A DNA stretch of 35,028 bases from an uncultured bacterium (GTDB lineage Bacteria > Bacillota_A > Clostridia > Lachnospirales > Lachnospiraceae), in the NCBI GenBank assembly GCA_905215045.1, contig CAJMOO010000010.1, forward strand, positions 1 to 35,028, in the 5' to 3' direction. The translations under genes and the position numbers were made by a program. The notes beneath the pieces are model-generated. The model was not told the origin of the DNA. It searched no databases and worked only from the letters and a program-made list of their open reading frames with translations. Positions 15,452-25,296 of this stretch are shown piece by piece. How positions within the stretch are numbered: position 1 is the stretch's first letter; every line of letters starts with the position of its first letter.

Positions 15452-18400
15452 TCAAAGAAAATTGAAACTTAACTGGTCTGTATCTGAAAGATCTCCCATG
15501 ATTCCAAGCTCCTTCATTTTCTCGATACATGCCTGCGGTGCCTTTGTACGGTTTCGGAAGTTTTCTAAGGAAGTAAATGGTTCTCCTTTCGCTGCTTCTT
15601 CTACCTGCTGTGCCGCTTTTTCTCCCATACCATCGATACTTATAAGTGCCGGCATGATCTTTCCATCAATCACCTGGAAATCTTTTGCCTTTGCTTTATA
15701 GATATCAATTGGCCAGAATTCATATCCTCTTGCATACATTTCATCCGCTATCTTCATCTCACGTAACAAGTCAAGATCGGCATTTTTAGCTTCATGTTTT
15801 GGCGTATTTTTGATTGCCCTCATCTTCTCATCCAGATGTTCTTTCCCAAGACACATATCTTCATACGAAAATGCCTTTGCACGAATACTAAAATACGCTG
15901 CATAATATGCCAATGGATGATACACCTTATACCACGCGATCCTCCACGCCATCATAACATAAGCTGCCGCATGGGCTTTCGGGAACATGTATTTGATCTG
16001 TTTACAAGACCAGATATACCAGTCAGGTACATTATGATCTCTCATCATCTGTTCCTGCTCATCAGTAAGACCTTTTCCTTTTCGAACACCTTCCATGATC
16101 TTAAAGGATGCTTCCTGTTCCAGCCCCTGATTGATCAGATATACCATGATATCATCTCGACAACAGATCGCTGTGGAAATGACTGCATCCCCATTCTCAA
16201 TCAATGTCTGAGCATTTCCAAGCCATACGTCAGTTCCATGAGACAGACCAGAAATACGGACAAGATCAGAAAAACTCTGTGGATGCGTATCCTGAAGCAT
16301 CTGGATTACAAAGTCTGTACCAAATTCCGGTACTCCAAGTGATCCAAGCGGTGTTCCATCAATATCCTCCGGCGTAATTCCTAAAGTTTCCGTTCCATGG
16401 AATAGTCCCATAACACCTTTATCATCCATCGGAATCGTCTGTGCATCAATTCCTGTGATATCCTCCATCCTTCGGATCATGGATGGATCGTCGTGTCCCA
16501 GAATATCAAGTTTTAACAAGTTCTGGTCGATGGAATGGTATTCAAAATGTGTTGTAATGATCGGCGTGTTCATATCATTTGCCGGGTGCTGTACCGCTGT
16601 AAAATCATAGATTTCTTTATCATGCGGTACTACAATGATTCCACCTGGATGCTGACCCGTTGTTCTCTTAACTCCGGTACATCCAAGCGCAAGTCTCTCA
16701 ATCTCACAGCGGCGTTTTGTAATTCCTCTCTCTTCCAGATATTTTAATACATAACCATACGCTGTTTTCTCTGCCAGTGTACCAATTGTTCCTGCTCTGA
16801 ACGCTTTTCCTTTTCCGAAGATGACCTCTACATAAGCATGTGCTTTTCCCTGATACTCACCAGAGAAGTTTAAGTCAATATCCGGCTCTTTATTTCCTTT
16901 AAATCCGAGGAATGTCTCAAACGGAATATCCTGTCCTTCTTTTGTCATCTTGGCTCCACACTTTGGACAGTATGCATCTGGCATATCGAATCCTGACATA
17001 CCCATCTTCGCATATTTTTGTACCTGTTCAGAGTCAAAATCTACAAAATGACATTCTGGACAGATATAATGCGCCGGCAGTGGATTTACTTCTGTGATTC
17101 CTGACATCGTTGCTGCAAAAGAAGATCCTACAGATCCTCGTGATCCTACCAGATATCCATGGTCATTGGAATCCCATACAAGTTTCTGTGCAATGATATA
17201 CATTACCGCATATCCATTTCCAATGATAGAATTTAACTCTTTTTCCAGACGGCTTGTCACTCGTTCCGGAAGATCTTCTCCATAGATTTCATGAGCCCTG
17301 TTATAACAGATTTCTCTTAGTGTTTTGTCGGAATCCGGAATAACTGGTGGACATTTATCTGGATGGATCGGTGAAATATTTTCAATCATATCATTGATCT
17401 TATTCGTATTGGTTATAACAACCTCTTTCGCTTTCTCACTTCCAAGATATGCAAACTCATCTAGCATCTCCTGTGTCGTTCTGAAATAAAGCGGTGCCTG
17501 TTTGTCTGCATCTTTAAATCCTTTTCCAGCTAATAAAATAGAACGATAGATCGCATCATCTGGATTTAGGAAATGGACATCACATGTCGCAACAACCGGC
17601 TTATGGAATTGTTCTCCGAGATCGACGATCTTTTGGTTAAATTTCTGAATATCTTCGATCGAATTTACATTCTCCACACGTTCGGATTCAATCATAAATT
17701 CGTTGTTTCCGACTGGCTGAATTTCCAGATAATCATAAAATGATACAATATTCGCAATCGTTTCATCCGAACGTTCATCAAGCAATGCCTGATATAATTC
17801 TCCTGCCTCACAGGCAGAACCAATGATCAATCCGTCTCTGTATTTATTGATCAGTGACTTTGGCATCCTTGGACGACGGTTAAAATAATTTAAATGTGAT
17901 TCAGATACCAGACGGTTTAAATTGACACGTCCTGTATTATTCTTCACCAGAATAATTCCATGATACATACGGCCTTTTTTGATCAGATCGACGTTATCAT
18001 TTGCAAAATCATTGACCTGATCAAGATTTGTAATGTCTTTTTCTTTTAACATGGAAATAAATTCTACAAAGATCTTTCCTGTTGCCGTCGCATCATCAAC
18101 TGCTCTATGATGTGTTTCCAGTATAATATTTAAATGTTTACAGATATTATCCAGTGTAAATTTCCCAAGATGTCCCATCAGACATCGGGCAAGTCCCAGC
18201 GTATCTACGACCGTATAATCATATGGCAGATTTAATCTTTTCGCATTCTCATGGATAAATCCAGTATCAAACCCTGCATTATGTGCAACCAAAACAGACC
18301 CTTTACAGAATTCTAAAAACTGTGGAAGAATCTCTTCGATCGTTCCTGCATCTTTTACCATATCATCTGTGATCGTTGTCAGCTGTGTGATCTTATATGG

Positions 18401-19864
18401 GATTGGCCGTTCGGGATTGACAAATTCACTGAATGTTTCCTTAATTTCTCCTCCGACGACTCTCACCGCACCAATTTCTATGATTCGGTCATTGACACTA
18501 TTAAATCCAGTTGTTTCGATATCAAATACAACATAACTGTCCATCAGCGACTGACCCTTTGAATCAATGACCAAGTCACCAAGATCATCAACAAAATATC
18601 CTTCGACTCCATAAATGATCTTAAATGGATCGTCCTCTTTCAATTTGAGGTCTTCATATGCATGTCTTGCAATTGGGAATCCCTGCAAAACACCATGATC
18701 TGTGATCGCTACGGCTGGATGTCCCCATTCGTAAGCTCGATTTACAATATCTTTGATCTGAACGACACTATCGTTATCACTCATAACCGTATGGAGATGT
18801 AATTCCACACGTTTTTCCATTGATGTATCCTGACGTTTTTCCCTGAAATCGGTAATCGCCTTAATTCCTGCCACAGATCCAAGAGCAATCTCATGATCAA
18901 ATTTGTCATACATTGCAACTGCCTTGATGCGATAGAATCCGCCTTTTTTCAGACCATCTAAAATATCTGGCAGCTGTTCGTTTCGTACAAAAATCTTACA
19001 GCTGATCGTATCTGTAAAATCGGTAATATGGAATATAATGATCGTCTTTTCATTACGGATCTCTCTTGTCTCAAGGAATGTAATCTGTCCATGGATCACG
19101 ACTTCTCCAATTTCGTCGTAGATATCCTTGATCTCCATTAACTCACCATCACAATTTCGCCCATATAATAATGTTGGATCGTCTGAGTATTTTGGCTTTT
19201 TCTTGAATGTATGCTCTTTTTTTGTTGTTGCTGCTTTTTTTCTCGCTTTTTTCTCTTCTTTTTGCTCTTTCTCCACAGTATCTGCGTGTTCTACGATCGT
19301 ATGGATCTCCTGTTGTAAGCGGTAATCACTTTCCATCTTAAGACTCTGATCGATCGTCTTAGAGAAATCAAAACCGACTTTTGCATCGATTGAAAAGCGT
19401 TCTTTTAAAATCGTCTCAAAAAATTCTTTGATCTCAGGTGCTTTATTTCGGTTCACAAAAGTATCTTCAAAATAAAACGTGATCACATCATCTTCAATTC
19501 TGTAATCTCCTTTTCTTACAACATTAAAAATAACCTCCCCTTTGCCTTTTAACTCAAAGAGGAAGCTTTTCATGTAATGTTCCATTAGATATTTGAGATT
19601 ATATTGTTCGGATAAGTGATAACTTTCCTGAAAACGAATCTTTACAAAACGCTTTGAAAACAGCTGTTCCCGGATCGTTCGTTCCATTCTCCATGTGTCA
19701 ACTCTTGAGATCAGATGGTCGCACTGAAAAGAGATCTTAAGCATATTCTCTCTCTTCTTCAGCGTGATCTCCTTGATATTCGCATCTTCAAACAAGGATC
19801 TGACATCATCAGAAACTTTCAGATCTGGAAATACACTGAAAAATGGTTTTGTTGTCACTTCCAT
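15452..19864 (-). CDS. polC: DNA polymerase III alpha subunit, Gram-positive type PolC
   Basis: A 1470-residue replicative polymerase with built-in 3'-5' exonuclease. Order along the protein: N-terminal domains with a Lys/Glu-rich linker (about 198-225); an OB fold (HGQITFLETREIRNEKTI); a PHP domain beginning ELHLHTVMSD (about 354); the DEDDh exonuclease inserted in it (FDIETTG near 447, HNAGFDTGF, HHRAVDDA); a zinc-binding pair CPEC/CPKC (about 935-969); and the polymerase core with PDIDLNF (about 994). The C-terminus has HhH-like IDGMGEKAAQQ. The ATG at 19864 follows GGGGTGA; a GTG three codons upstream has no good site and is rejected. It starts just after the ispG stop. Confidence 0.98.
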   Translation of the reverse strand: MEVTTKPFFSVFPDLKVSDDVRSLFEDANIKEITLKKRENMLKISFQCDHLISRVDTWRMERTIREQLFSKRFVKIRFQESYHLSEQYNLKYLMEHYMKSFLFELKGKGEVIFNVVRKGDYRIEDDVITFYFEDTFVNRNKAPEIKEFFETILKERFSIDAKVGFDFSKTIDQSLKMESDYRLQQEIHTIVEHADTVEKEQKEEKKARKKAATTKKEHTFKKKPKYSDDPTLLYGRNCDGELMEIKDIYDEIGEVVIHGQITFLETREIRNEKTIIIFHITDFTDTISCKIFVRNEQLPDILDGLKKGGFYRIKAVAMYDKFDHEIALGSVAGIKAITDFREKRQDTSMEKRVELHLHTVMSDNDSVVQIKDIVNRAYEWGHPAVAITDHGVLQGFPIARHAYEDLKLKEDDPFKIIYGVEGYFVDDLGDLVIDSKGQSLMDSYVVFDIETTGFNSVNDRIIEIGAVRVVGGEIKETFSEFVNPERPIPYKITQLTTITDDMVKDAGTIEEILPQFLEFCKGSVLVAHNAGFDTGFIHENAKRLNLPYDYTVVDTLGLARCLMGHLGKFTLDNICKHLNIILETHHRAVDDATATGKIFVEFISMLKEKDITNLDQVNDFANDNVDLIKKGRMYHGIILVKNNTGRVNLNRLVSESHLNYFNRRPRMPKSLINKYRDGLIIGSACEAGELYQALLDERSDETIANIVSFYDYLEIQPVGNNEFMIESERVENVNSIEDIQKFNQKIVDLGEQFHKPVVATCDVHFLNPDDAIYRSILLAGKGFKDADKQAPLYFRTTQEMLDEFAYLGSEKAKEVVITNTNKINDMIENISPIHPDKCPPVIPDSDKTLREICYNRAHEIYGEDLPERVTSRLEKELNSIIGNGYAVMYIIAQKLVWDSNDHGYLVGSRGSVGSSFAATMSGITEVNPLPAHYICPECHFVDFDSEQVQKYAKMGMSGFDMPDAYCPKCGAKMTKEGQDIPFETFLGFKGNKEPDIDLNFSGEYQGKAHAYVEVIFGKGKAFRAGTIGTLAEKTAYGYVLKYLEERGITKRRCEIERLALGCTGVKRTTGQHPGGIIVVPHDKEIYDFTAVQHPANDMNTPIITTHFEYHSIDQNLLKLDILGHDDPSMIRRMEDITGIDAQTIPMDDKGVMGLFHGTETLGITPEDIDGTPLGSLGVPEFGTDFVIQMLQDTHPQSFSDLVRISGLSHGTDVWLGNAQTLIENGDAVISTAICCRDDIMVYLINQGLEQEASFKIMEGVRKGKGLTDEQEQMMRDHNVPDWYIWSCKQIKYMFPKAHAAAYVMMAWRIAWYKVYHPLAYYAAYFSIRAKAFSYEDMCLGKEHLDEKMRAIKNTPKHEAKNADLDLLREMKIADEMYARGYEFWPIDIYKAKAKDFQVIDGKIMPALISIDGMGEKAAQQVEEAAKGEPFTSLENFRNRTKAPQACIEKMKELGIMGDLSDTDQLSFNFL

Positions 19865-19865
19865 T

Positions 19866-20927
19866 TTATTCACCCCAGTGTTCTAATTCATATCTTAACG
19901 TATCAAGCAGCTGATCTTCTGGTACTTTACGGATGACTTCACCTTTCTTGATCAGAAGTCCCTCTCCATTCCCACCAGCGATTCCTACATCTGCTTCTTT
20001 GGCTTCTCCCGGTCCGTTTACAACGCAGCCCATAACTGCAACCTTGAGATTCAGATTTTCAAAATCTGCCGCCATTGTCTCTACCTGATTAGCAAGTGGA
20101 ATCAGGTCAATATTTGTACGTCCACAAGTTGGACAGGACACAACTTCAATTCCTCCAGAACGAAGTCCCAGTGTCTTTAAGATCAGTTTCGCACTTGCGA
20201 TTTCATTGACTGGATCTCCTGTTAAAGATACACGGATCGTATCACCGATTCCCTGATTTAAGATAATTCCAAGTCCTACTGCAGATTTGATATTACCACT
20301 AAAGACGGTTCCAGCTTCTGTGATTCCTACATGCAGCGGATAATCAATTTTGTCTGCAACCAGACGGTATGCTTCTGCACACATCAGGACATCTGATGAC
20401 TTGATGCTGACTACCATATCATGAAAATCATATTTTTCAAGCATGGCAACTTTATCTAACGCACTTTCTACCAGTCCCTGTGCTGTCACTCCGTTATATT
20501 TTCTAACCAGAGGTTTTTCCAATGATCCGCTGTTTACACCAACACGGATCGGTACATGGTATTTCTTCGCTGTCTCTACCACTTTGCGGATATTTTCTTC
20601 TCCTCCGATATTTCCCGGATTAATACGGATCTTGTCTGCTCCATGTTCCATCGCTGCAATCGCAAGTTTATAGTCAAAATGGATATCAGCGACCAACGGA
20701 ATATGAATCTGTTTCTTGATCTCTGTGAAAGCTTCTGCTGCTTTCATCGTCGGAACTGTGCAGCGGATGATCTGACAGCCTGCCTTCTCAAGAGCAAGAA
20801 TCTGTTTAACTGTCTCTTCTACATTCTCTGTCTTTGTATTTGTCATAGACTGGATCGCAACGGGATTGCCGCCTCCAATCTTAACATCTCCAATTGAAAT
20901 AACTCTTGTCTGATTTCTTGTATACAT
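19866..20927 (-). CDS. ispG: 4-hydroxy-3-methylbut-2-enyl diphosphate synthase IspG
   Basis: A 353-residue 4Fe-4S enzyme of the non-mevalonate (MEP) isoprenoid pathway. It converts methylerythritol cyclodiphosphate to HMBPP. Cluster ligands are Cys265 and Cys268 (SCPTCGR) and Cys301 (MGCVVNGPGE), with Glu308 as the fourth expected ligand. The TIM barrel half has ADIHFDYKLA and KIRINPGNIGG. AAGGGGG precedes the ATG by a good distance. It sits between rseP and polC, the usual clostridial order, and together with dxr places two MEP steps in this operon. Confidence 0.97.
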   Translation of the reverse strand: MYTRNQTRVISIGDVKIGGGNPVAIQSMTNTKTENVEETVKQILALEKAGCQIIRCTVPTMKAAEAFTEIKKQIHIPLVADIHFDYKLAIAAMEHGADKIRINPGNIGGEENIRKVVETAKKYHVPIRVGVNSGSLEKPLVRKYNGVTAQGLVESALDKVAMLEKYDFHDMVVSIKSSDVLMCAEAYRLVADKIDYPLHVGITEAGTVFSGNIKSAVGLGIILNQGIGDTIRVSLTGDPVNEIASAKLILKTLGLRSGGIEVVSCPTCGRTNIDLIPLANQVETMAADFENLNLKVAVMGCVVNGPGEAKEADVGIAGGNGEGLLIKKGEVIRKVPEDQLLDTLRYELEHWGE

Positions 20928-20939
20928 GCAAATCCCCCT

Positions 20940-21971
20940 TTACATGAAAATCTTTACAATATCCTGATACATGACGATGACCATCAAAAGCATCAGTAAA
21001 ATTAATCCTGCCGTGTGTACCAGTGCTTCCATATTCTGCGGCACTGCTTTTCCAGTGATCGCTTCAATGATCAAAAATAATAAGCGTCCACCATCCAAGG
21101 CTGGTAATGGCAGCAGATTCATAACACCCAGGTTTGCACTGATCAAAATGATCCAGTTTGCCATCGTTAAGAAAACTGTCTTAAATCCATAGGCAGCAGC
21201 CTGTGTATACTGATCTCCAACAGTTTTTACAATTCCGACTGGTCCTGAGAGATCTTTCACCCCAAGTTTCTGTGAGACTAACATCTTCACACTCTTTAAA
21301 GTAATTTTTACCTGCAGTCCAACTTCACGGAAACTATATTCGACCGTCTTTAAAGGATTCACTTTCTGATATCCGCCCCAGGTAATACCGATCATATACT
21401 GTGATCTTTCCTTGTCATATGCTGGAGTTACCTTAATATTCTTTTCTTTGTTACCGCGAACTACTGTAACTGGAATCTCTCCCCCGGCATAGTCCAGATA
21501 CATATAGTAGGAAAATTCCCTGTAATTGTGAATCTTCTTTCCATCAACTTGCGTCATCGTATCTCCGCCTCTGATTCCTGACTGATATGCTGGGGAATTC
21601 TTTTCTACCTTTGAAATCTTAGGAATATCTGCTCCTGACATTCCGATCACGACCAACGATAATAAAAATGCCAGAATAAAGTTAAAAAACGGCCCGCCAA
21701 AGATAACTGCCATCCTTGCCCATACAGACTTATTATTAAATGCATTCTCACCCGGACGGTCTTCATCTTCTCCCATCATGCATGCACCACCAAATGGCAG
21801 CAGTTTAATGGAATAAAACGTATCACCTACTTGTTTCCCAATGATCGTTGGTCCAAGTCCGATACAAAATTCATCAACCTGAATCCCATTTTTCTTTGCG
21901 ATCAGGAAATGTCCCAGTTCATGCACAATGATAATAATTCCAAAAATTAAAATTGCAACGATAATATTCAA
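20940..21971 (-). CDS. rseP: RIP metalloprotease RseP (site-2 protease family)
   Basis: A 343-residue intramembrane zinc protease. HELGH lies at residues 17-21 in the first membrane segment, a PDZ domain is at about 110-190 (KNSPAYQSGIRGGDTMTQVDGK), and NLLPLPALDGGRLLF near 280-294 gives the third zinc ligand. Substrates are probably anti-sigma factors or remnant signal peptides, but none is in the window. The start is TTG, 4 bases after the dxr stop, with AGGT ahead; no ATG lies before the active site. Length is normal. Confidence 0.95.
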   Translation of the reverse strand: MNIIVAILIFGIIIIVHELGHFLIAKKNGIQVDEFCIGLGPTIIGKQVGDTFYSIKLLPFGGACMMGEDEDRPGENAFNNKSVWARMAVIFGGPFFNFILAFLLSLVVIGMSGADIPKISKVEKNSPAYQSGIRGGDTMTQVDGKKIHNYREFSYYMYLDYAGGEIPVTVVRGNKEKNIKVTPAYDKERSQYMIGITWGGYQKVNPLKTVEYSFREVGLQVKITLKSVKMLVSQKLGVKDLSGPVGIVKTVGDQYTQAAAYGFKTVFLTMANWIILISANLGVMNLLPLPALDGGRLLFLIIEAITGKAVPQNMEALVHTAGLILLMLLMVIVMYQDIVKIFM

Positions 21972-21975
21972 TGAT

Positions 21976-23115
21976 TTACCTGCTTTCTATGTGTTCATAT
22001 ACCCATTGTTCTGTCTCTAACACTTCCTCAAGTGTTGGATTAGGAATCAGCTTATGGGCATCCATTGCATCCTCAATAATGTCATAAATATCTAAAAACT
22101 TAATCTTACGGTCTAAGAATAATGCGACCGCTTTTTCATTTGCAGCATTTAATACTGTTGGCATACTTCCACCAATTCTACCAGCTTTATATGCATATGG
22201 AAGTCCTTTTAGAACATCAACTGGCGGTTCTTCAAATGTAATTTCTTTTAATTTTGCAAAATCCAGTCGTTCTCCCGCAAGATAACGGTGTTCTGGATAG
22301 AATAATGCATACTGAACCGGCAGCTTCATATCTGGTGTTCCCATCTGTGCAATGACACTTCCGTCTTTGTACTGAATCATGGAGTGGATAATACTTTTTG
22401 GCTGAACAACAACATGAATGTCATCAAAATCTACACCAAACAGCCAGTTTGCTTCCAGTACTTCAAGTCCTTTATTTACCAGTGTTGCAGAATCAATCGT
22501 AATCTTATGTCCCATAGACCAGTTTGGATGTTTTAATGCATCTTCCACTGTAACGCTTTTTAATTCTTCTGTTGTTTTTTTGCGGAATGGACCACCTGAT
22601 GCTGTAATGATCAATGAATCAAGGTCCTTTTCATGTCCACTCTGAAGACATTGAAAGATTGCTGAATGTTCACTGTCTACTGGCAAAATAGAAACTCCTA
22701 ATTCGTCTGCTAACGGCATAATGATATGTCCAGCTGTAACCAGTGTCTCTTTATTCGCAAGAGCAATATCTTTCCCGGCCTTCATTGCCGCGATCGTTGG
22801 ACGGATTCCAATCATTCCGACAATCGCTGTTACAACAATTGAACTCTGTTTTTCTGTTGCTGCTTCTAATAAACCATCCATTCCTGCACAGACCTTGATA
22901 TCCATATCTGCAAGGCGAAGTTTTAATTCTTCTGCTTTCTGTTCATTATATACTGCTACCACAGATGGTTTAAATTCTCTTGCCTGTTTTTCTAAAAGAT
23001 CAATACTTGTTGCGGCAGCCAATGCAGTAACTTTGAGATCTTTGTTACTGCGTACAATATCCAAAGTCTGGCTTCCGATCGAACCTGTTGATCCTATCAC
23101 TGAAATATATTTCAC
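21976..23115 (-). CDS. dxr: 1-deoxy-D-xylulose 5-phosphate reductoisomerase Dxr
   Basis: A 379-residue NADPH-dependent enzyme for the second step of the MEP isoprenoid pathway, the fosmidomycin target. The NADPH fold is ISVIGSTGSIGSQTLDIV at the start. The metal and substrate sites are in LPVDSEHSAIFQCL and ITASGGPFRKKT, and the family signature HPNWSMGHKITIDSATLVNKGLE follows. The start is GTG at 23115, 11 bases after AGGAGG and directly behind the cdsA stop. Length is normal. Confidence 0.97.
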   Translation of the reverse strand: MKYISVIGSTGSIGSQTLDIVRSNKDLKVTALAAATSIDLLEKQAREFKPSVVAVYNEQKAEELKLRLADMDIKVCAGMDGLLEAATEKQSSIVVTAIVGMIGIRPTIAAMKAGKDIALANKETLVTAGHIIMPLADELGVSILPVDSEHSAIFQCLQSGHEKDLDSLIITASGGPFRKKTTEELKSVTVEDALKHPNWSMGHKITIDSATLVNKGLEVLEANWLFGVDFDDIHVVVQPKSIIHSMIQYKDGSVIAQMGTPDMKLPVQYALFYPEHRYLAGERLDFAKLKEITFEEPPVDVLKGLPYAYKAGRIGGSMPTVLNAANEKAVALFLDRKIKFLDIYDIIEDAMDAHKLIPNPTLEEVLETEQWVYEHIESR

Positions 23116-23116
23116 T

Positions 23117-23929
23117 CTAGATCGCTCCTCCTGAAATCATAACTGTCAGATAATAAATAACTGGTGCAATAAAAATAATACTGTCAAAACGATCAAGAAT
23201 TCCTCCATGTCCAGGAATCAGTGTACCATAATCTTTGATTCCAGAATCTCTCTTGATCGCAGATGCAGCCAGATCTCCGATCACGGAAACTGCTCCGCCA
23301 AGTCCACAGATAATAGGGAACATCGTAACCGGATTAAAACTAAATCTGATATATGTGTTTAAATACATTCCGTATAACGCTCCAAGAATTGCTGCACCAA
23401 CAATTCCTCCAATAAGTCCTTCAATACTCTTCTTCGGACTTAAAATTGGAGACATCTTATGTTTTCCGATCAGCATTCCTGTACAATATGCCAAAGTATC
23501 ATTTCCCCATGCAGCGAGGAATAATAATACAACAAACTCTCCTCCATTTTGTAATTCGCGGATCTGATAAATAAAGGACATCATAACACCAACATATACA
23601 AATCCAAAGAAAGCTGCCATCATCTGATCTACTTTATATTTTGGAAAACGTACAACATAACATCCAAGTAAAAAGATTAAAAATAAAATAATAATGGCTG
23701 TTGTCCATTGTTCCAGATCAAAAAACAATGCAACATAATAAAGTATCGTACCAGTGTAACCGATCACAGCTAAAGAAGATTTCTCAATATGATAAATCTT
23801 TAAAATCTCGCTGTATCCGATCAATGCAACAACCAATGTCATTGCAAATGTCACAACACCACCCATATATAAACCAAACGCTGCAATCAGCACTAAAATA
23901 ATTCCACTGATCAGTCTCTGCTTAAACAT
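23117..23929 (-). CDS. cdsA: Phosphatidate cytidylyltransferase CdsA
   Basis: A 270-residue membrane enzyme making CDP-diacylglycerol from phosphatidic acid and CTP. About seven to eight membrane segments are visible, and the C-terminal signature runs from SVIGDLAASAIKRDSGIKD to LIPGHGGILDRFDS. The ATG at 23929 is chosen because GGAGG lies 11 bases ahead and it begins 4 bases after the uppS stop; an in-frame upstream ATG would lie inside uppS without a ribosome site. Normal length for the family. Confidence 0.95.
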   Translation of the reverse strand: MFKQRLISGIILVLIAAFGLYMGGVVTFAMTLVVALIGYSEILKIYHIEKSSLAVIGYTGTILYYVALFFDLEQWTTAIIILFLIFLLGCYVVRFPKYKVDQMMAAFFGFVYVGVMMSFIYQIRELQNGGEFVVLLFLAAWGNDTLAYCTGMLIGKHKMSPILSPKKSIEGLIGGIVGAAILGALYGMYLNTYIRFSFNPVTMFPIICGLGGAVSVIGDLAASAIKRDSGIKDYGTLIPGHGGILDRFDSIIFIAPVIYYLTVMISGGAI

Positions 23930-23933
23930 AAAC

Positions 23934-24641
23934 TTATATTCCTCCAAATCTGCGATCTCGTCCATTATAATATTCGATCGCTTTCATTAATTCTTTTTTA
24001 TTAAAATCTGGCCACAGAACATCTGTAAAATAAAATTCTGTATACGCCAGCTGCCATAACATAAAGTTTGACAATCTTTCTTCTCCACTCGTACGGATCA
24101 TCAGATCTGGATCTGGAAGCTCTTTTGTGTCCAGATATCCATTAAATACTTCCTCCGTGATCGCATCTTTTGATAAATTCCCATTCTCAAGATCATCTGC
24201 CATGTGTTTCATAGCTCTTACCATCTCATCACGGCTTCCATAATTTAACGCGATCGTAAAATTAATTCCTGTATTATCTTTAGATGCCTTCTCAAGTTCA
24301 ATGATCTTTTCCTGTAAATCTTCTGAAAGTCCTGTAATATCACCGATAACTCTAACTTTCATATTATTTTTATTGGCACGTTTAATACATGTTTTTAAAT
24401 AATCACGCAGTAATTTCATCAGTGCATTTACTTCGTCCTGAGGACGTTTCCAATTCTCTGTTGAAAATGCATACACTGTCAGGTATTTGATTCCGAGATC
24501 ATGTGCATCCTCAATGATCTGCTCTACAACTTTACTTCCTTGTCTGTGTCCCATATTTCTAGGCAGATGACGCTTCTTTGCCCATCTTCCATTTCCGTCT
24601 AAGATAATCGCCACATGCTGTGGAATATTTAAATTCTCCAT
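23934..24641 (-). CDS. uppS: Undecaprenyl diphosphate synthase (isoprenyl transferase UppS)
   Basis: A 235-residue cis-prenyltransferase that makes the C55 lipid carrier for cell wall synthesis. Signatures are HVAIILDGNGRWAKKR (about 9-24, catalytic Asp in the DGNGRW motif), MGHRQG, YAFSTENW, NYGSRDE and PDLMIRTSGEERLSNF. The ATG at 24641 follows AGGAGG closely. An in-frame ATG 17 codons upstream has no such site and adds residues outside the family. The gene follows frr, but a strong hairpin terminator lies between them. Confidence 0.96.
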   Translation of the reverse strand: MENLNIPQHVAIILDGNGRWAKKRHLPRNMGHRQGSKVVEQIIEDAHDLGIKYLTVYAFSTENWKRPQDEVNALMKLLRDYLKTCIKRANKNNMKVRVIGDITGLSEDLQEKIIELEKASKDNTGINFTIALNYGSRDEMVRAMKHMADDLENGNLSKDAITEEVFNGYLDTKELPDPDLMIRTSGEERLSNFMLWQLAYTEFYFTDVLWPDFNKKELMKAIEYYNGRDRRFGGI

Positions 24642-24686
24642 TCGGGCCTCCTGTGTAATATTCTGAATCTGATTCATTTTCATATG

Positions 24687-24718
24687 AAACAAAACAGGGC
24701 TGAGACTTCAACCCTGTT
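24687..24718 (-). terminator. Terminator-like hairpin between frr and uppS
   Basis: Minus strand: an 11-base stem (24708-24718 pairing with 24693-24703, one G-U pair), a 4-base loop, then TTGTTTC. The G-U pair exists only on the minus strand. It begins 11 bases after the frr stop. Confidence 0.75.
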
Positions 24719-24728
24719 GATGATTCGA

Positions 24729-25274
24729 TTAAACTGTCATGATTTCTTTTGATTTTGCTTCAACTGCTTCATCAATCTGTTTGATATATTTGTCTGTCAT
24801 CTTCTGTACTTTATCTTCTTCATCTTTTGCCTGATCTTCATTCAGTTCTCCGGCTTTATTCTGTTTCTTGACAAAGTCATTTGCATCACGACGGATATTT
24901 CTAACAGCTACTTTTGCTTCTTCTCCACGTTTCTTGACGTCTTTTGCAAGTTCTTTTCTGCGTTCTTCTGTAAGATCCGGGAAGTTTAAGCGGATTGCTT
25001 TACCATCATTCGTTGGTGTGATTCCGATATCTGATACTAAGATTGCTTTCTCAATCTCTTTTAATAAACTTGGTTCCCATGGCTGGATCATGATTGTTCT
25101 TGCTTCTGGTACAGAAACGTTACCAACCTGTGCTACAGGAGTTGCAACTCCATAGTAATCAACTTTTACTTTATCTAATACGTGTGGGTTTGCACGTCCT
25201 GCACGGATTGTCATAAAGTCGTTTGCCATACTGTCTAAAGATTTCTGCATCTTGTCTTCAAATTGTTTTAACAT
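24729..25274 (-). CDS. frr: Ribosome recycling factor
   Basis: A 181-residue factor that, with EF-G, splits the post-termination ribosome. The long helices and signatures are clear: MTIRAGRANPHVLDKVKVDYYG, LIKEIEKAI-like helix LLKEIEKAILVSDIG, GKAIRLNFPDLTEERRKEL and AVRNIRRDAND. GGAGGACG precedes the ATG. It lies 22 bases after pyrH and the two share the pyrH promoter. Length is normal, slightly shorter than the usual 185. Confidence 0.97.
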   Translation of the reverse strand: MLKQFEDKMQKSLDSMANDFMTIRAGRANPHVLDKVKVDYYGVATPVAQVGNVSVPEARTIMIQPWEPSLLKEIEKAILVSDIGITPTNDGKAIRLNFPDLTEERRKELAKDVKKRGEEAKVAVRNIRRDANDFVKKQNKAGELNEDQAKDEEDKVQKMTDKYIKQIDEAVEAKSKEIMTV

Positions 25275-25296
25275 GTTTCTTTCGTCCTCCTATTTA

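Noticed and set aside
15794..16342. 182-codon plus-strand open frame inside polC
   Set aside because: Antisense to the conserved PolC C-terminal region; composition is typical of a shadow frame (rich in His, Ile, Cys) and there is no promoter or ribosome site.
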